Shown here in pieces: positions 15,530 through 23,977 of a stretch of DNA of 25,921 nt. The stretch comes from Sulfitobacter sp. (GTDB taxonomy: Bacteria; Pseudomonadota; Alphaproteobacteria; Rhodobacterales; Rhodobacteraceae): positions 1-25,921 of the forward strand of contig JAGXHC010000268.1 of assembly GCA_024636405.1 (NCBI GenBank). Reading direction: 5' to 3'. The notes below the pieces were generated by a model, which was not told where the DNA came from, searched no databases, and saw only the letters and a list, made by a program, of their open reading frames with translations. Both the position numbers and the translations under genes were made by a program. The first letter of the stretch is position 1, and each line of letters starts with the position of its first letter.

Positions 15530-15548
15530 CCCTTTCGCACACGAAAAC

Positions 15549-15562
15549 TTGACCCAGATCAA
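15549..15562 (+). promoter_or_regulatory. FNR box of the ccoNOQP operon
   Basis: TTGACCCAGATCAA (consensus with one mismatch) has its centre at 15555.5. A TAATCA-like -10 lies near 15584-15589, which puts the start near 15597 and the box at about -41.5, a class II activator site. The same 14 bases occur before ccoG. Confidence 0.88.
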
Positions 15563-15648
15563 GGTTTGCCGCCCGAACTCCCGCTAATCAGGATTTGCGA
15601 ACGGGTGCGCGTCCCCCTCCGGGGACTGCGCCAAAGGAGAATTGCGCC

Positions 15649-17247
15649 ATGGAATATTTCAAGCTCATCTTGTTGGGGCTGATCGCCCTTGTTGCTGCGA
15701 TCGGCACAGACTGGGGGCATGACATTGCCTATCAGGTACATGCCTTCTTGATCATGGCAGTGGCCATCGGCATGTTCATCTGGGTGCTGCGCAGCATTGA
15801 TGAACCTGCAAAACAGGTCGAATCGCCCACGGGCTACGCCGATGGCGTTATCCGCGCCGGGGTGATCGCGACTGCTTTCTGGGGTGTCGTCGGTTTCCTT
15901 GTCGGCACGTTCATCGCCTTCCAACTCGCCTTTCCCGAGCTTAACTTCGACTGGGGTCAGCCTTACACCAATTTTGGCAGGCTGCGGCCACTGCACACAT
16001 CGGCGGTGGTTTTTGCATTTGGCGGCAACGCCCTGATCTGCACGTCGTTCTATGTGGTGCAACGCACCAGCGCCGCGCGCCTGTTCGGCGGCAATCTGGC
16101 GTGGTTCGTGTTCTGGGGCTACCAGTTGTTCATCGTTCTGGCCGCCACGGGATACCTGCTGGGCGCGACGCAATCCAAAGAATACGCCGAACCTGAATGG
16201 TACGTCGATATCTGGCTGACCATCGTGTGGCTTTGCTATCTGGCGGTCTTTCTGGGCACCATTTTCAAACGCCGCGAGAAACACATATACGTGGCCAACT
16301 GGTTCTACCTCAGCTTCATCATCACCGTGGCGATGCTGCATGTGGTCAACAACCTGTCGATCCCCGTCAGCTTCTGGGGCTCCAAATCGGTTCAGGTCTT
16401 TGCCGGTGTGCAGGATGCCATGACACAGTGGTGGTACGGCCATAACGCGGTGGGTTTCTTCCTGACGGCCGGTTTCCTTGGCATGATGTACTACTTTGTT
16501 CCCAAGCAGGCGAACCGCCCGATCTATTCCTACAAACTCAGCATCATCCACTTCTGGTCGCTGATCTTTCTTTATATCTGGGCGGGTCCGCACCACCTGC
16601 ACTATACCGCCCTGCCCGATTGGGCGTCGACGCTTGGTATGGTGTTTTCAATCGTGCTCTGGATGCCCAGCTGGGGCGGCATGATCAACGGCCTGATGAC
16701 CCTTCAGGGCGCGTGGGACAAGCTGCGCACCGATCCGATCCTGCGCATGTTCGTGATCTCGCTCGGCTTCTACGGCATGTCCACTTTCGAGGGACCGATG
16801 ATGTCGATCCGCGCGGTGAATTCGCTGTCGCATTACACAGACTGGACCATCGGGCATGTGCATTCCGGCGCGCTTGGCTGGAACGGCATGATCACCTTCG
16901 GCGCGCTCTACTTTCTGACACCCCGGCTTTGGGGGCGCGCACAGATGTATTCCATGTCTGCAATCAACTGGCACTTCTGGTTGGCGACCATCGGCATCGT
17001 TCTTTACGCCTCGTCGATGTGGGTCACCGGCATCATGGAAGGTCTGATGTGGCGCGAAGTCGACAGCCAGGGTTTCCTCGTCAACTCCTTCGCGGACACC
17101 GTGGCCGCTAAATTCCCGATGTATGTGGTGCGTGGACTGGGCGGCGTTCTTTATCTCATGGGCGGGCTGATCATGGTCTGGAACATGTGGATGACCATCC
17201 GCGGCGGTGCCCGCCAAACAGCGCCCGTCGGCGTCCCGGCAGAATAG
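15649..17247 (+). CDS. ccoN: cbb3-type cytochrome c oxidase subunit I
   Basis: Catalytic subunit (532 aa, about 12 helices) of the high-affinity cbb3 oxidase, which reduces oxygen to water at low oxygen and pumps protons across the inner membrane. Haem and copper ligands are in [17 protein letters not shown] (low-spin haem b), [16 protein letters not shown] (CuB and cross-linked Tyr region), [13 protein letters not shown] (CuB His pair) and [13 protein letters not shown] (both haems). The haem-copper type lacks the GHPEVY Glu motif, as expected for cbb3. The start is ATG 15649 because AAAGGAGA lies 8 bases before it and the helix begins directly after; an upstream frame extension lacks a ribosome-binding site. 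ccoO begins 13 bases after its stop. The FNR box upstream implies low-oxygen induction. Confidence 0.97.
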   Translation: MEYFKLILLGLIALVAAIGTDWGHDIAYQVHAFLIMAVAIGMFIWVLRSIDEPAKQVESPTGYADGVIRAGVIATAFWGVVGFLVGTFIAFQLAFPELNFDWGQPYTNFGRLRPLHTSAVVFAFGGNALICTSFYVVQRTSAARLFGGNLAWFVFWGYQLFIVLAATGYLLGATQSKEYAEPEWYVDIWLTIVWLCYLAVFLGTIFKRREKHIYVANWFYLSFIITVAMLHVVNNLSIPVSFWGSKSVQVFAGVQDAMTQWWYGHNAVGFFLTAGFLGMMYYFVPKQANRPIYSYKLSIIHFWSLIFLYIWAGPHHLHYTALPDWASTLGMVFSIVLWMPSWGGMINGLMTLQGAWDKLRTDPILRMFVISLGFYGMSTFEGPMMSIRAVNSLSHYTDWTIGHVHSGALGWNGMITFGALYFLTPRLWGRAQMYSMSAINWHFWLATIGIVLYASSMWVTGIMEGLMWREVDSQGFLVNSFADTVAAKFPMYVVRGLGGVLYLMGGLIMVWNMWMTIRGGARQTAPVGVPAE

Positions 17248-17260
17248 CAAGGTATCCAAC

Positions 17261-18085
17261 ATGGCTGACAATGAAAAAGTAATGGAGTCCGACAAGGACC
17301 CGAAGGTTTCGACCCTCTCGGATCTGCCGGATGAAATCCCCAACGAACTGCCGCACCAGACCGCGCTGATCAACCGGCACGCAATCCTTGAGAAAAGCCC
17401 GACACTTCTGCTGATCTTTTCGCTGCTGGTGGTTTCCATCGGCGGCATCGTGGAAATCGCGCCGCTGTTCTGGCTGGAAAACACCATTGAGGAAGTAGAA
17501 GGCGTGCGCCCCTACTCGCCGCTGGAACTGACCGGGCGCGACATTTACGTCCGCGAAGGGTGCTACCTGTGCCACAGCCAGATGATCCGCCCGATGCGCG
17601 ACGAGGTGGAACGCTACGGCCATTATTCGCTCGCGGCTGAATCGATGTACGATCACCCGTTCCAGTGGGGGTCCAAACGCACCGGACCGGATGTGGCACG
17701 TGTCGGCGGGCGGTATTCGGACGCCTGGCACGTTGATCACCTGATGGACCCGCAATCGGTGGTGCCGGAATCGATCATGCCGAAATACGCCTTTCTTGCC
17801 CGCACCCCGATCAGACCCACCCATATCGAGGCATTGCTCAAGACGCACCGCTTCGTGGGTGTCCCCTATTCGGACGAACAGATCGAAACAGCGGCGAGTG
17901 ATTTCAGGGCTCAGGCCGACCCGGACGGCGATTTTGACGCCATGCTGGAACGCTATCCCGGTGCGGCCGTGGCCAATTTCGATGGCCAACCCGAACTGAC
18001 AGAGATGGATGCGCTGATTTCTTACCTGCAAGTGCTGGGCACGATGGTCGATTTCTCGACCTTTACCCCCGCAGCCAGCCGATAG
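17261..18085 (+). CDS. ccoO: cbb3-type cytochrome c oxidase subunit II (mono-haem cytochrome c)
   Basis: Membrane-anchored mono-haem c subunit (274 aa) that passes electrons from CcoP to CcoN. One transmembrane helix lies at about 47-70 ([20 protein letters not shown]). The single haem motif is CYLCH (Cys101-His105) in [18 protein letters not shown]. The axial Met is probably in SIMPKYAFL. Usual CcoO proteins begin almost at the [10 protein letters not shown] helix lead; here about 38 mostly acidic, hydrophilic residues come first (start ATG 17261). An internal ATG at 17282 would still leave 31 of them. It lies 13 bases after ccoN and 9 before ccoQ. Confidence 0.95.
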   Translation: MADNEKVMESDKDPKVSTLSDLPDEIPNELPHQTALINRHAILEKSPTLLLIFSLLVVSIGGIVEIAPLFWLENTIEEVEGVRPYSPLELTGRDIYVREGCYLCHSQMIRPMRDEVERYGHYSLAAESMYDHPFQWGSKRTGPDVARVGGRYSDAWHVDHLMDPQSVVPESIMPKYAFLARTPIRPTHIEALLKTHRFVGVPYSDEQIETAASDFRAQADPDGDFDAMLERYPGAAVANFDGQPELTEMDALISYLQVLGTMVDFSTFTPAASR

Positions 18086-18094
18086 GAGGCCCCG

Positions 18095-18355
18095 ATGGAC
18101 ACCTATTCTTTCCTTCGCCAACTGGCAGACAGTTGGGTACTGCTGGCCATGTTCGCCTTCTTTGTTTCGGTGATTGCCTTTGCCTTCCGGCCCGGCAGCA
18201 CCGCCACCTATGACGCCGTCGCCAATATCCCGTTGCAAGACGACACGAAACCTGCCCCCCACGACCCCGGCGTAAACGGCACGGCCAAGGCCAAGGGTAC
18301 GGCCAAGCGTACGGCCAAAGGTACGGATAGCGATAAAGGAGCCGACCATGTCTGA
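18095..18355 (+). CDS. ccoQ: cbb3-type cytochrome c oxidase subunit IV (CcoQ)
   Basis: Small membrane subunit (86 aa) that stabilises the cbb3 complex. One helix (about 14-30, WVLLAMFAFFVSVIAFAF) is followed by RPGSTATYDAVANIPLQDD, a standard CcoQ ending. After that this copy carries an extra 30-residue tail rich in Ala, Lys, Gly and Thr (GTAKAKGTAKRTAKGT) made by a short DNA tandem repeat. A strong AGGAGG precedes the ATG. Its stop codon lies inside ccoP, 8 bases overlap, implying coupled translation. Confidence 0.92.
   Translation: MDTYSFLRQLADSWVLLAMFAFFVSVIAFAFRPGSTATYDAVANIPLQDDTKPAPHDPGVNGTAKAKGTAKRTAKGTDSDKGADHV
18279..18326 (+). repeat. 12-bp tandem repeat in ccoQ
   Basis: Units GTACGGCCAAGC (18297-18308) and GTACGGCCAAAG (18309-18320) follow a degenerate GCACGGCCAAGG (18279-18290), with partial copies between (18291-18296) and after (18321-18326). 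It encodes the basic T-A-K-G/R repeats of the CcoQ tail. The period is a multiple of three, so copy-number change keeps the frame. Confidence 0.8.
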
Positions 18356-19211
18356 GCGCAAGACCGATGAGGTGACCGGAGTTGAAACGACCGGCCACAG
18401 CTGGGATGGCATCGAAGAGCTGAACAACCCGCTGCCGCGCTGGTGGCTCTGGACGCTCTACCTCACGATCATCTGGGCGGTGGGCTATACGATCGCCTAT
18501 CCGGCATGGCCGATGATCTCAGGCGCAACCAAAGGGGTTATGGGCTGGTCCACCCGCGCCAATATCGTGCGCGACATCAACGCACATGAAGCGGCCAATG
18601 CAGGTCTTGTGGCGCAACTGGTCAAAGTGGACGCCGACACGCTGCAACAGGACCCCGACCTTCAAAGGTATGCGGTGGCCCGTGGCGGCGCCGTTTTCCG
18701 CGCCAATTGTTCCCAGTGTCACGGGTCCGGCGCGGCGGGTGCCAAGGGCTATCCCAACCTGCTGGATGATGACTGGCTTTGGGGCGGCGATATGGCTGCA
18801 ATCGAATACACCGTGCGCCACGGAATTCGCAACACGGTGGACGACGATGCACGCTTTTCGCAGATGCCTGCATTTGGCGAAATGCTGGAGCCAAGCCAGA
18901 TTGCTGCCGTGGTCGAACACGTCATATCCCTGTCGAATGCGGACTTTGACGCGGGCCTCGCCACGGCGGGTGCCACCGTCTATGTCGATTATTGCGCCGC
19001 CTGCCACGGCGATGCAGGTCTGGGCAACCCTGAACTTGGCGCGCCCAATGTCGCCGATGCGATCTGGCTCTATGGCGGCGATCGCAAGACGCTCTCCGAG
19101 ACGGTTACAAATGCGCGTTACGGCGTGATGCCCCCGTGGGACCCACGCCTGAGCGAGCCTGATATCCGTGCTGTTTCCGCCTACGTACATTCTCTGGGAG
19201 GAGGAGAGTAG
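18348..19211 (+). CDS. ccoP: cbb3-type cytochrome c oxidase subunit III (di-haem cytochrome c)
   Basis: Membrane-anchored di-haem cytochrome c (287 aa) that accepts electrons from periplasmic cytochrome c. The N-terminus HSWDGIEELNNPLPRWW is the family signature, followed by a transmembrane helix (about 32-52). Haem motifs are CSQCH (Cys121-His125) and CAACH (Cys216-His220). Axial methionines are likely in FSQMPAFG and YGVMPPWDPRL. AAAGGAG precedes the start, which overlaps the end of ccoQ. It ends the structural operon; a hairpin and a new FNR-controlled promoter separate it from ccoG. Confidence 0.96.
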   Translation: MSERKTDEVTGVETTGHSWDGIEELNNPLPRWWLWTLYLTIIWAVGYTIAYPAWPMISGATKGVMGWSTRANIVRDINAHEAANAGLVAQLVKVDADTLQQDPDLQRYAVARGGAVFRANCSQCHGSGAAGAKGYPNLLDDDWLWGGDMAAIEYTVRHGIRNTVDDDARFSQMPAFGEMLEPSQIAAVVEHVISLSNADFDAGLATAGATVYVDYCAACHGDAGLGNPELGAPNVADAIWLYGGDRKTLSETVTNARYGVMPPWDPRLSEPDIRAVSAYVHSLGGGE

Positions 19212-19247
19212 CGCGGAAAAGACTGCCCTCCCTTGGGGCGGTCCGTT

Positions 19248-19284
19248 CCCGAAGCGGTCCTGTTCGCAAACGTACCGCTTCGGG
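19248..19284. other. Inverted repeat between ccoP and ccoG
   Basis: CCCGAAGCGGT (19248-19258) and ACCGCTTCGGG (19274-19284) are perfect 11-base arms around a 15-base loop. It begins 37 bases after the ccoP stop and ends 7 bases before the ccoG FNR box. No T-run follows. It may partly end or stabilise the ccoNOQP transcript. Confidence 0.55.
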
Positions 19285-19291
19285 GATGTAC

Positions 19292-19305
19292 TTGACCCAG
19301 ATCAA
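19292..19305 (+). promoter_or_regulatory. FNR box of the ccoGHIS operon
   Basis: TTGACCCAGATCAA, identical to the ccoN box, with centre at 19298.5. A TGTAAA-like -10 around 19326-19331 predicts a start near 19340, placing the box near -41.5. It shows that the assembly genes have their own low-oxygen promoter. Confidence 0.87.
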
Positions 19306-19357
19306 TGTCTGCACATCGCGCAGGCTGTAAAGGATAGGGGCGAACAGGATAAATGAA

Positions 19358-20908
19358 ATGACACCCCAGACACCACCCTCCCTCTATGCCCCGCGGGAGC
19401 CGATCTTTCCGCGCCGCGTCAACGGATTTTTCCGCCGTTTCAAATGGTGGATCATGATCGTGACGCTTGGCATCTACTATCTGACACCGTGGATCAGATG
19501 GGACCGCGGCCCGACCCTGCCCGATCAGGCGGTGCTGGTCGATATGGCCGGGCGCCGCTTCTATTTCTTCTGGATCGAGATATGGCCCCATGAATTCTAT
19601 TTCGTCGCCGGGCTGCTGATCATGGCCGGGCTCGGGCTGTTTTTGTTCACCTCCGCGCTGGGGCGGGTCTGGTGCGGCTATACCTGCCCGCAAACCGTCT
19701 GGACGGACCTCTTTATACTGGTGGAACGCTGGATCGAGGGCGACCGCAATGCGCGGGTGCGCCTGCACAATGCGCCCTGGAGCCTGCGCAAAACCCGTCT
19801 GCGCCTGACAAAATGGGTGGTCTGGATGGGGATCGCGATTGCCACGGGCGGGGCTTGGGTCTTCTATTTCAGCGACGCACCGACATTGCTGCGCGATCTT
19901 GTCACGCTCGATGCGCATCCGGCGGCCTATATCACCATCGCAATCCTCACGGCCACGACCTTTGTGTTCGGCGGCTTTCTGCGCGAACAGGTTTGCATCT
20001 ACATGTGCCCCTGGCCGCGCATTCAGGCCGCAATGATGGACCCCGATACCATCACCGTGGCCTACCGCGACTGGCGCGGTGAACCGCGCGGCAAAGGCAA
20101 TGTGCGGCGCCGCACCCAGGCCGCGGCACTTCAGGCCGAAGCGGATGCCCAAGCCGCAGGACCGGGCGTCGCGCGCTATGCCGGCACGCCCTATCCCGAC
20201 AAGACCCGGCAGGTCGCGGGCGAAATGCCGTCCATGGCAGATACCGGTCCCGGTGATTGTATCGACTGCATGGCCTGCGTGAATGTCTGTCCGATGGGGA
20301 TCGACATCCGCAACGGACAGCAAATGGAATGTATCACCTGTGCGCTGTGTATTGATGCCTGTGACGACGTCATGGCAAAGATCGGCCAGCCGCGCGGCCT
20401 GATTGACTATCTCGCCTTGTCGGACGAAACGGCAGAGCGCGCGGGACAACCTCCCAAACCGCTGTGGCAACACATCCTGCGCCCCCGCACGATCCTTTAT
20501 ACCGCCATTTGGTCACTAATCGGTTTCGGCCTCGTCTATGCGCTTTTCATCCGGTCGGATATCGAACTGACCGTCAGTCCGGTGCGCAATCCCACCTATG
20601 TCACGCTGTCCGATGGGTCCGTGCGCAACATCTATGACGTGCGCCTGCGCAACAAGGCGGGCGAACAGCGCACCTTCAGCCTCAGTATCAGCAGCCAGCA
20701 GACCTTGCAGATTGACCTCGAAGGGCGCGACGCGCTTGATCTGGTCGTCCCCACCGACGCCACATTGCTTCAGCGGGTCTATGTGACGGCCCCGCCCCGG
20801 TCGGGTGCTGCTACCGGTGACACAACGCCCTTGCGGATCTGGGTCGAAGATACCACCGCTGACATCCGCGCCTCCAAGGCGACCACATTCAACGGCACAG
20901 GTGACTGA
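19358..20908 (+). CDS. ccoG: cbb3 oxidase accessory protein CcoG (FixG/RdxA-type ferredoxin)
   Basis: Membrane iron-sulfur protein of 516 aa needed for cbb3 maturation; CcoG homologues reduce Cu(II) to Cu(I) for the oxidase. About five hydrophobic helices are visible in the N-terminal two thirds, including the NapH/FixG-type WCGYTCPQTVWTDLF and FLREQVCIYMCPWPR cysteine pairs. Two 4Fe-4S motifs follow: Cys301-x2-Cys304-x2-Cys307-x3-CysPro (311) and Cys325-x2-Cys328-x2-Cys331-x3-Cys335. A last helix and an Ig-like periplasmic domain (from about 410) end the protein. The start is ATG 19358, since an ATG 5 bases earlier stops at once. ccoH begins directly after its stop. Confidence 0.95.
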   Translation: MTPQTPPSLYAPREPIFPRRVNGFFRRFKWWIMIVTLGIYYLTPWIRWDRGPTLPDQAVLVDMAGRRFYFFWIEIWPHEFYFVAGLLIMAGLGLFLFTSALGRVWCGYTCPQTVWTDLFILVERWIEGDRNARVRLHNAPWSLRKTRLRLTKWVVWMGIAIATGGAWVFYFSDAPTLLRDLVTLDAHPAAYITIAILTATTFVFGGFLREQVCIYMCPWPRIQAAMMDPDTITVAYRDWRGEPRGKGNVRRRTQAAALQAEADAQAAGPGVARYAGTPYPDKTRQVAGEMPSMADTGPGDCIDCMACVNVCPMGIDIRNGQQMECITCALCIDACDDVMAKIGQPRGLIDYLALSDETAERAGQPPKPLWQHILRPRTILYTAIWSLIGFGLVYALFIRSDIELTVSPVRNPTYVTLSDGSVRNIYDVRLRNKAGEQRTFSLSISSQQTLQIDLEGRDALDLVVPTDATLLQRVYVTAPPRSGAATGDTTPLRIWVEDTTADIRASKATTFNGTGD

Positions 20909-21361
20909 ATGGCACGCGAAATCAAAGGATGGCACGTGTTTACCGCCTTCGCGCTGGCGTTTGGCGTGATCATAACCGTCAACCTGATACTGGCCTACAA
21001 CGCCGTGCGCACCTTTCCGGGGCTTGAGGTAAAAAATTCCTACGTCGCATCGCAAAGCTTTGACGCCGACCGCGACGCGCAGCAGGCTTTGGGCTGGGTG
21101 GTGACAGCCCAGGTCGCGGACGACATGCTCACACTTTCGATCCTGCAAGACGGCGTGGCGCTGTTTCCGACGGTTGAACAAGCCACCTTCGGGCGCGCCA
21201 CCACCGTCGCGGCGGACCAGGAACTTGCGTTTCGCGTGGACGGCAAGGCACTTGTCGCGCCGGTGATCGCCCGCGCCGGCAACTGGAACCTGCGGCTCAA
21301 GGCACGCGCGGCGGATGGCACTTTGTTTCAGCAGCGCATCGTGGTCAGGGTCGCAAAATGA
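20909..21361 (+). CDS. ccoH: cbb3 oxidase assembly protein CcoH (FixH)
   Basis: A 150-aa protein with a single N-terminal helix (about 8-28, WHVFTAFALAFGVIITVNLIL) and a periplasmic beta-rich domain. The start REIKGWHVF and the later YNAVRTFPGLEVKNSYVASQ are typical FixH/CcoH. It helps insert or stabilise the cbb3 subunits and copper. It begins at the base after the ccoG stop and its stop overlaps the ccoI start by ATGA, so translation is probably coupled through the operon. No cysteines are present, so it does not bind copper through thiols. Confidence 0.92.
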   Translation: MAREIKGWHVFTAFALAFGVIITVNLILAYNAVRTFPGLEVKNSYVASQSFDADRDAQQALGWVVTAQVADDMLTLSILQDGVALFPTVEQATFGRATTVAADQELAFRVDGKALVAPVIARAGNWNLRLKARAADGTLFQQRIVVRVAK

Positions 21362-23556
21362 CCATGGCCGCCGCCTGCCCCGCCTGCGTTGCAGCGCCCG
21401 CAGCCCAGCATATCGCCCGACACTCGGCACCGCCCGATATCGTGCTGTCCCTGCCGGGCATTCACTGCGCGGCCTGTATCGGCAAGGTCGAACGCATGCT
21501 TGCCGCCCTGCCCGGCATCGACGTTGCACGCGTCAACCTGTCGCTGAAACGGGTGGCCATTCACTGCAATGACCCCGATTTAGAAACAGCCGGCACCAAA
21601 ACAGCCAACACCGAAACCCCAGACACGGAAACCATCGTAGCCGCGCTCAGGTCAATCGGCTATGACGCGTATCCACTGGACACGGCCTTGCTTGAGACAC
21701 GCCAGGACGACATCGGGCGCGGATTGCTGATCCGTCTGGCCATTGCCGGTTTCGCAATGATGAACGTGATGCTGTTTTCCGTCGCGATATGGTCCGGCGC
21801 CCAAGACGCAACGCGCGATCTTTTCCACCTGATATCGGCCATGATTTCCCTCCCGGCGGTGCTGTTCTGCGGCCAGCCATTCTTTCGCAGCGCATGGCGC
21901 GCGCTTCGGGTGCGGTCGCTCAATATGGATGTCCCGATTTCGCTCGCGATCCTGCTGGCTGCGGGCATGTCATTCTATGAGGTGCTCAACGGCGGTGCGC
22001 ATGCCTATTTCGATGCAGCACTCTCGCTGACGTTCTTTTTGCTGATCGGTCGATATCTGGATCACCGGACCCGCCAGTCCGCGCATTCCGCCGCCAGGGA
22101 TCTGGCCGCCCTCGAAGTGCAGACCGCGCACCGCGTCGATGACCGCGGCGGGATGGCCAAAGTGGCGGTCAGCGCGCTTGCGGTCGGGGACCGGCTGATG
22201 ATCCCAACCGGGGTCCGGGTGCCCGTGGACGGCACCCTGCACAGCGCAACCGCGATGTCGGACCGGTCCTTCCTTACGGGCGAATCGGCGGCATGTTCAC
22301 TGCACGCGGGCGAACCCGTGCAGGCAGGCGAGGTCAATCTGGGCGCGCCGTTTGAGATGACCGCCACCGCTGTCGGCGCGGACACCACCCTGCGCCGGGT
22401 GGCGGCAATGGTCGAAATGGCCGAGAACAGCCGCAACAGCTATACCAACCTTGCCGACCGTGCGGCACGCATCTATGCCCCTGCGGTGCATCTGCTGGCA
22501 CTGGGCGCCTTTGCCGTCTGGGTCTGGATCAGCGGCGATGTCCGCCTGTCGCTCAACATCGCGGTGGCTGTGCTGATCATTACCTGTCCCTGCGCGCTTG
22601 GCCTTGCCGTGCCTGCGGTCGCCACCGCAGCCATTTCGCGGCTTTACGATATGGGTTTTCTGGTCAAGTCAGGCACAGCGCTGGAACGTCTGGCAGAGAT
22701 CAATATGGCGGTCTTCGACAAGACCGGCACCCTGACATTGGCCACCGGCGGCGGCACATCGCACCCTATGACAGACCGCCAGATCGCGGTTGCGCGCGCA
22801 TTGGCACAGGCGTCCGATCATCCGGTATCGCGCGCCTTGCTCGAAATTCTGCCCGCGACTGCCCCCGCATTGCTCAGCGATATCCAAGAGGTGTCGGGGC
22901 GCGGCATGCAGGCCAAACTGGGCGATCTGACGGTCAGGCTGGGCAGTGCCGATTGGTTGGGCGCGCCGTTTGCGGGACCGGGACTGATGATCGGCACCGA
23001 TGCGCCCCTGCCGTTGCCGCTGACCGAAGCGGCACGGCCCGGCGTCGACCGCGCGCTTGCCGATCTGCGCGCGCGCGGCATCGCGGTGCAGGTCCTCAGC
23101 GGTGACAACGCGGCGGCGGTGTCGCGGATGGCCGGGCAACTGGGCATTGACGTGCACCACGCCGATGTCAGTGCCGCCGAAAAGCACGATCATCTGATCG
23201 CGCTGCAACGCGCGGGCCACCGGGTTCTGATGGTGGGTGACGGGTTGAACGATACCGCATCGCTTGCGGCTGCTCATGCGTCCGTCGCGCCGTCCTCGGC
23301 GCTGGATGCGTCGCGGAATGCCGCCGATGTTGTTGTGCTGCGCAACAGCCTTGATGCGTTTCCCCTGCTTTTATCGATTGCAAAGGCCACAACCAGATTG
23401 TCTCGGCAGAACTTTGCCATCGCTGCCGGCTATAACGCCATCGCGGTGCCGGTGGCGCTGCTTGGCTATGCGACACCGCTGCTTGCCGCAATCGCGATGT
23501 CTGTCTCTTCGCTCACAGTGCTCGCGAATGCGATGCGCGTCAGGTATGTCAGATGA
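21358..23556 (+). CDS. ccoI: Copper-translocating P-type ATPase CcoI (FixI), cbb3 assembly
   Basis: P1B-type ATPase (732 aa) supplying copper for CuB of the cbb3 oxidase. It has an N-terminal CPAC (7-10), then one heavy-metal domain with GIHCAACIGKV (Cys37, Cys40). The transmembrane metal motif is CPCALGLAVP (Cys410, Cys412), the phosphorylation loop is DKTGTLT (Asp454), and the hinge is VGDGLNDTASLAAA near the C-terminus. The catalytic actuator motif is LTGESAA. An unusual Thr/Glu-rich insertion (NDPDLETAGTKTANTETP and on, about 71-89) splits the heavy-metal domain before its last helix. The eight-helix layout is that of copper pumps. It overlaps ccoH and ccoS by ATGA at each end. The CcoI identity rests on the operon; sequence alone would allow CopA. 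Confidence 0.94.
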   Translation: MTMAAACPACVAAPAAQHIARHSAPPDIVLSLPGIHCAACIGKVERMLAALPGIDVARVNLSLKRVAIHCNDPDLETAGTKTANTETPDTETIVAALRSIGYDAYPLDTALLETRQDDIGRGLLIRLAIAGFAMMNVMLFSVAIWSGAQDATRDLFHLISAMISLPAVLFCGQPFFRSAWRALRVRSLNMDVPISLAILLAAGMSFYEVLNGGAHAYFDAALSLTFFLLIGRYLDHRTRQSAHSAARDLAALEVQTAHRVDDRGGMAKVAVSALAVGDRLMIPTGVRVPVDGTLHSATAMSDRSFLTGESAACSLHAGEPVQAGEVNLGAPFEMTATAVGADTTLRRVAAMVEMAENSRNSYTNLADRAARIYAPAVHLLALGAFAVWVWISGDVRLSLNIAVAVLIITCPCALGLAVPAVATAAISRLYDMGFLVKSGTALERLAEINMAVFDKTGTLTLATGGGTSHPMTDRQIAVARALAQASDHPVSRALLEILPATAPALLSDIQEVSGRGMQAKLGDLTVRLGSADWLGAPFAGPGLMIGTDAPLPLPLTEAARPGVDRALADLRARGIAVQVLSGDNAAAVSRMAGQLGIDVHHADVSAAEKHDHLIALQRAGHRVLMVGDGLNDTASLAAAHASVAPSSALDASRNAADVVVLRNSLDAFPLLLSIAKATTRLSRQNFAIAAGYNAIAVPVALLGYATPLLAAIAMSVSSLTVLANAMRVRYVR

Positions 23557-23720
23557 ACGTCCTGCTCGTCTTGATCCCCGTTTCCATCATTCTGGGCGGC
23601 CTGGGCCTGTGCGGCTTCATCTGGACGATCCGAAGCGGCCAGTATGACGATGCGGATGGCGCCGCTGCCCGTCTGCTGCTCGACGACGACGATCTTGAGG
23701 ATGATACCACCGACGAGTAG
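23553..23720 (+). CDS. ccoS: cbb3 oxidase maturation protein CcoS
   Basis: Very small membrane protein of 55 aa. The start is ATG 23553, overlapping the ccoI stop by ATGA. The N-terminus [18 protein letters not shown] forms one helix and is the family signature, followed by [20 protein letters not shown] with the typical G-Q-Y-D-D-x-D-G-A-A-x-R-I/L block. The end is strongly acidic ([12 protein letters not shown]). CcoS is needed for cofactor insertion into the cbb3 oxidase. It ends at TAG 23718-23720; the same frame stays open for another 61 codons after that stop. Confidence 0.93.
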   Translation: MNVLLVLIPVSIILGGLGLCGFIWTIRSGQYDDADGAAARLLLDDDDLEDDTTDE

Positions 23721-23906
23721 GCCGCAACCACCACCACTACCACCACCACTACCAGCACTGCGCGCGTCAAAGCGGCCTCACGCCAAACGGCCCGGCGCGC
23801 GATACAGGACAAGGCGCTCAAAGCCCGCGCCGGGCGTGCCGAGACCCCGGAAAAACACGCCCCTGCGGCAAACCCGCCCATTGCTCATCGCAAGGCACCG
23901 CACTAG
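23721..23906 (+). other. In-frame open extension after the ccoS stop, with ACC/ACT repeat
   Basis: Directly after the ccoS TAG the same frame encodes A-A-T9-S-T, followed by a basic Ala/Lys/Arg-rich tail until TAG at 23904-23906. The Thr run comes from two copies of ACCACCACCACT plus ACC (23727-23753). No start codon with a ribosome-binding site is present. It may be a former C-terminal extension cut off by a stop, or chance. The remainder of the 257-base gap to ctaD holds only the ctaD ribosome-binding site. Confidence 0.3.
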
Positions 23907-23977
23907 AACAAGAACAGACAAGGCCAAACCGACGTCTCGGTGCGGGGAAACGAACAATTTTTATCAGGAGGCACCGC

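Noticed and set aside
15559..16602. Minus-strand open frame of 347 codons
   Set aside because: Antisense to ccoN, no domain features; similar antisense frames at 17171-18427 and 19181-20473 were dropped for the same reason.
23727..23759. Possible CRISPR or regulatory repeat array
   Set aside because: The units are simple ACC/ACT triplets without spacers; it is a microsatellite-like stretch.
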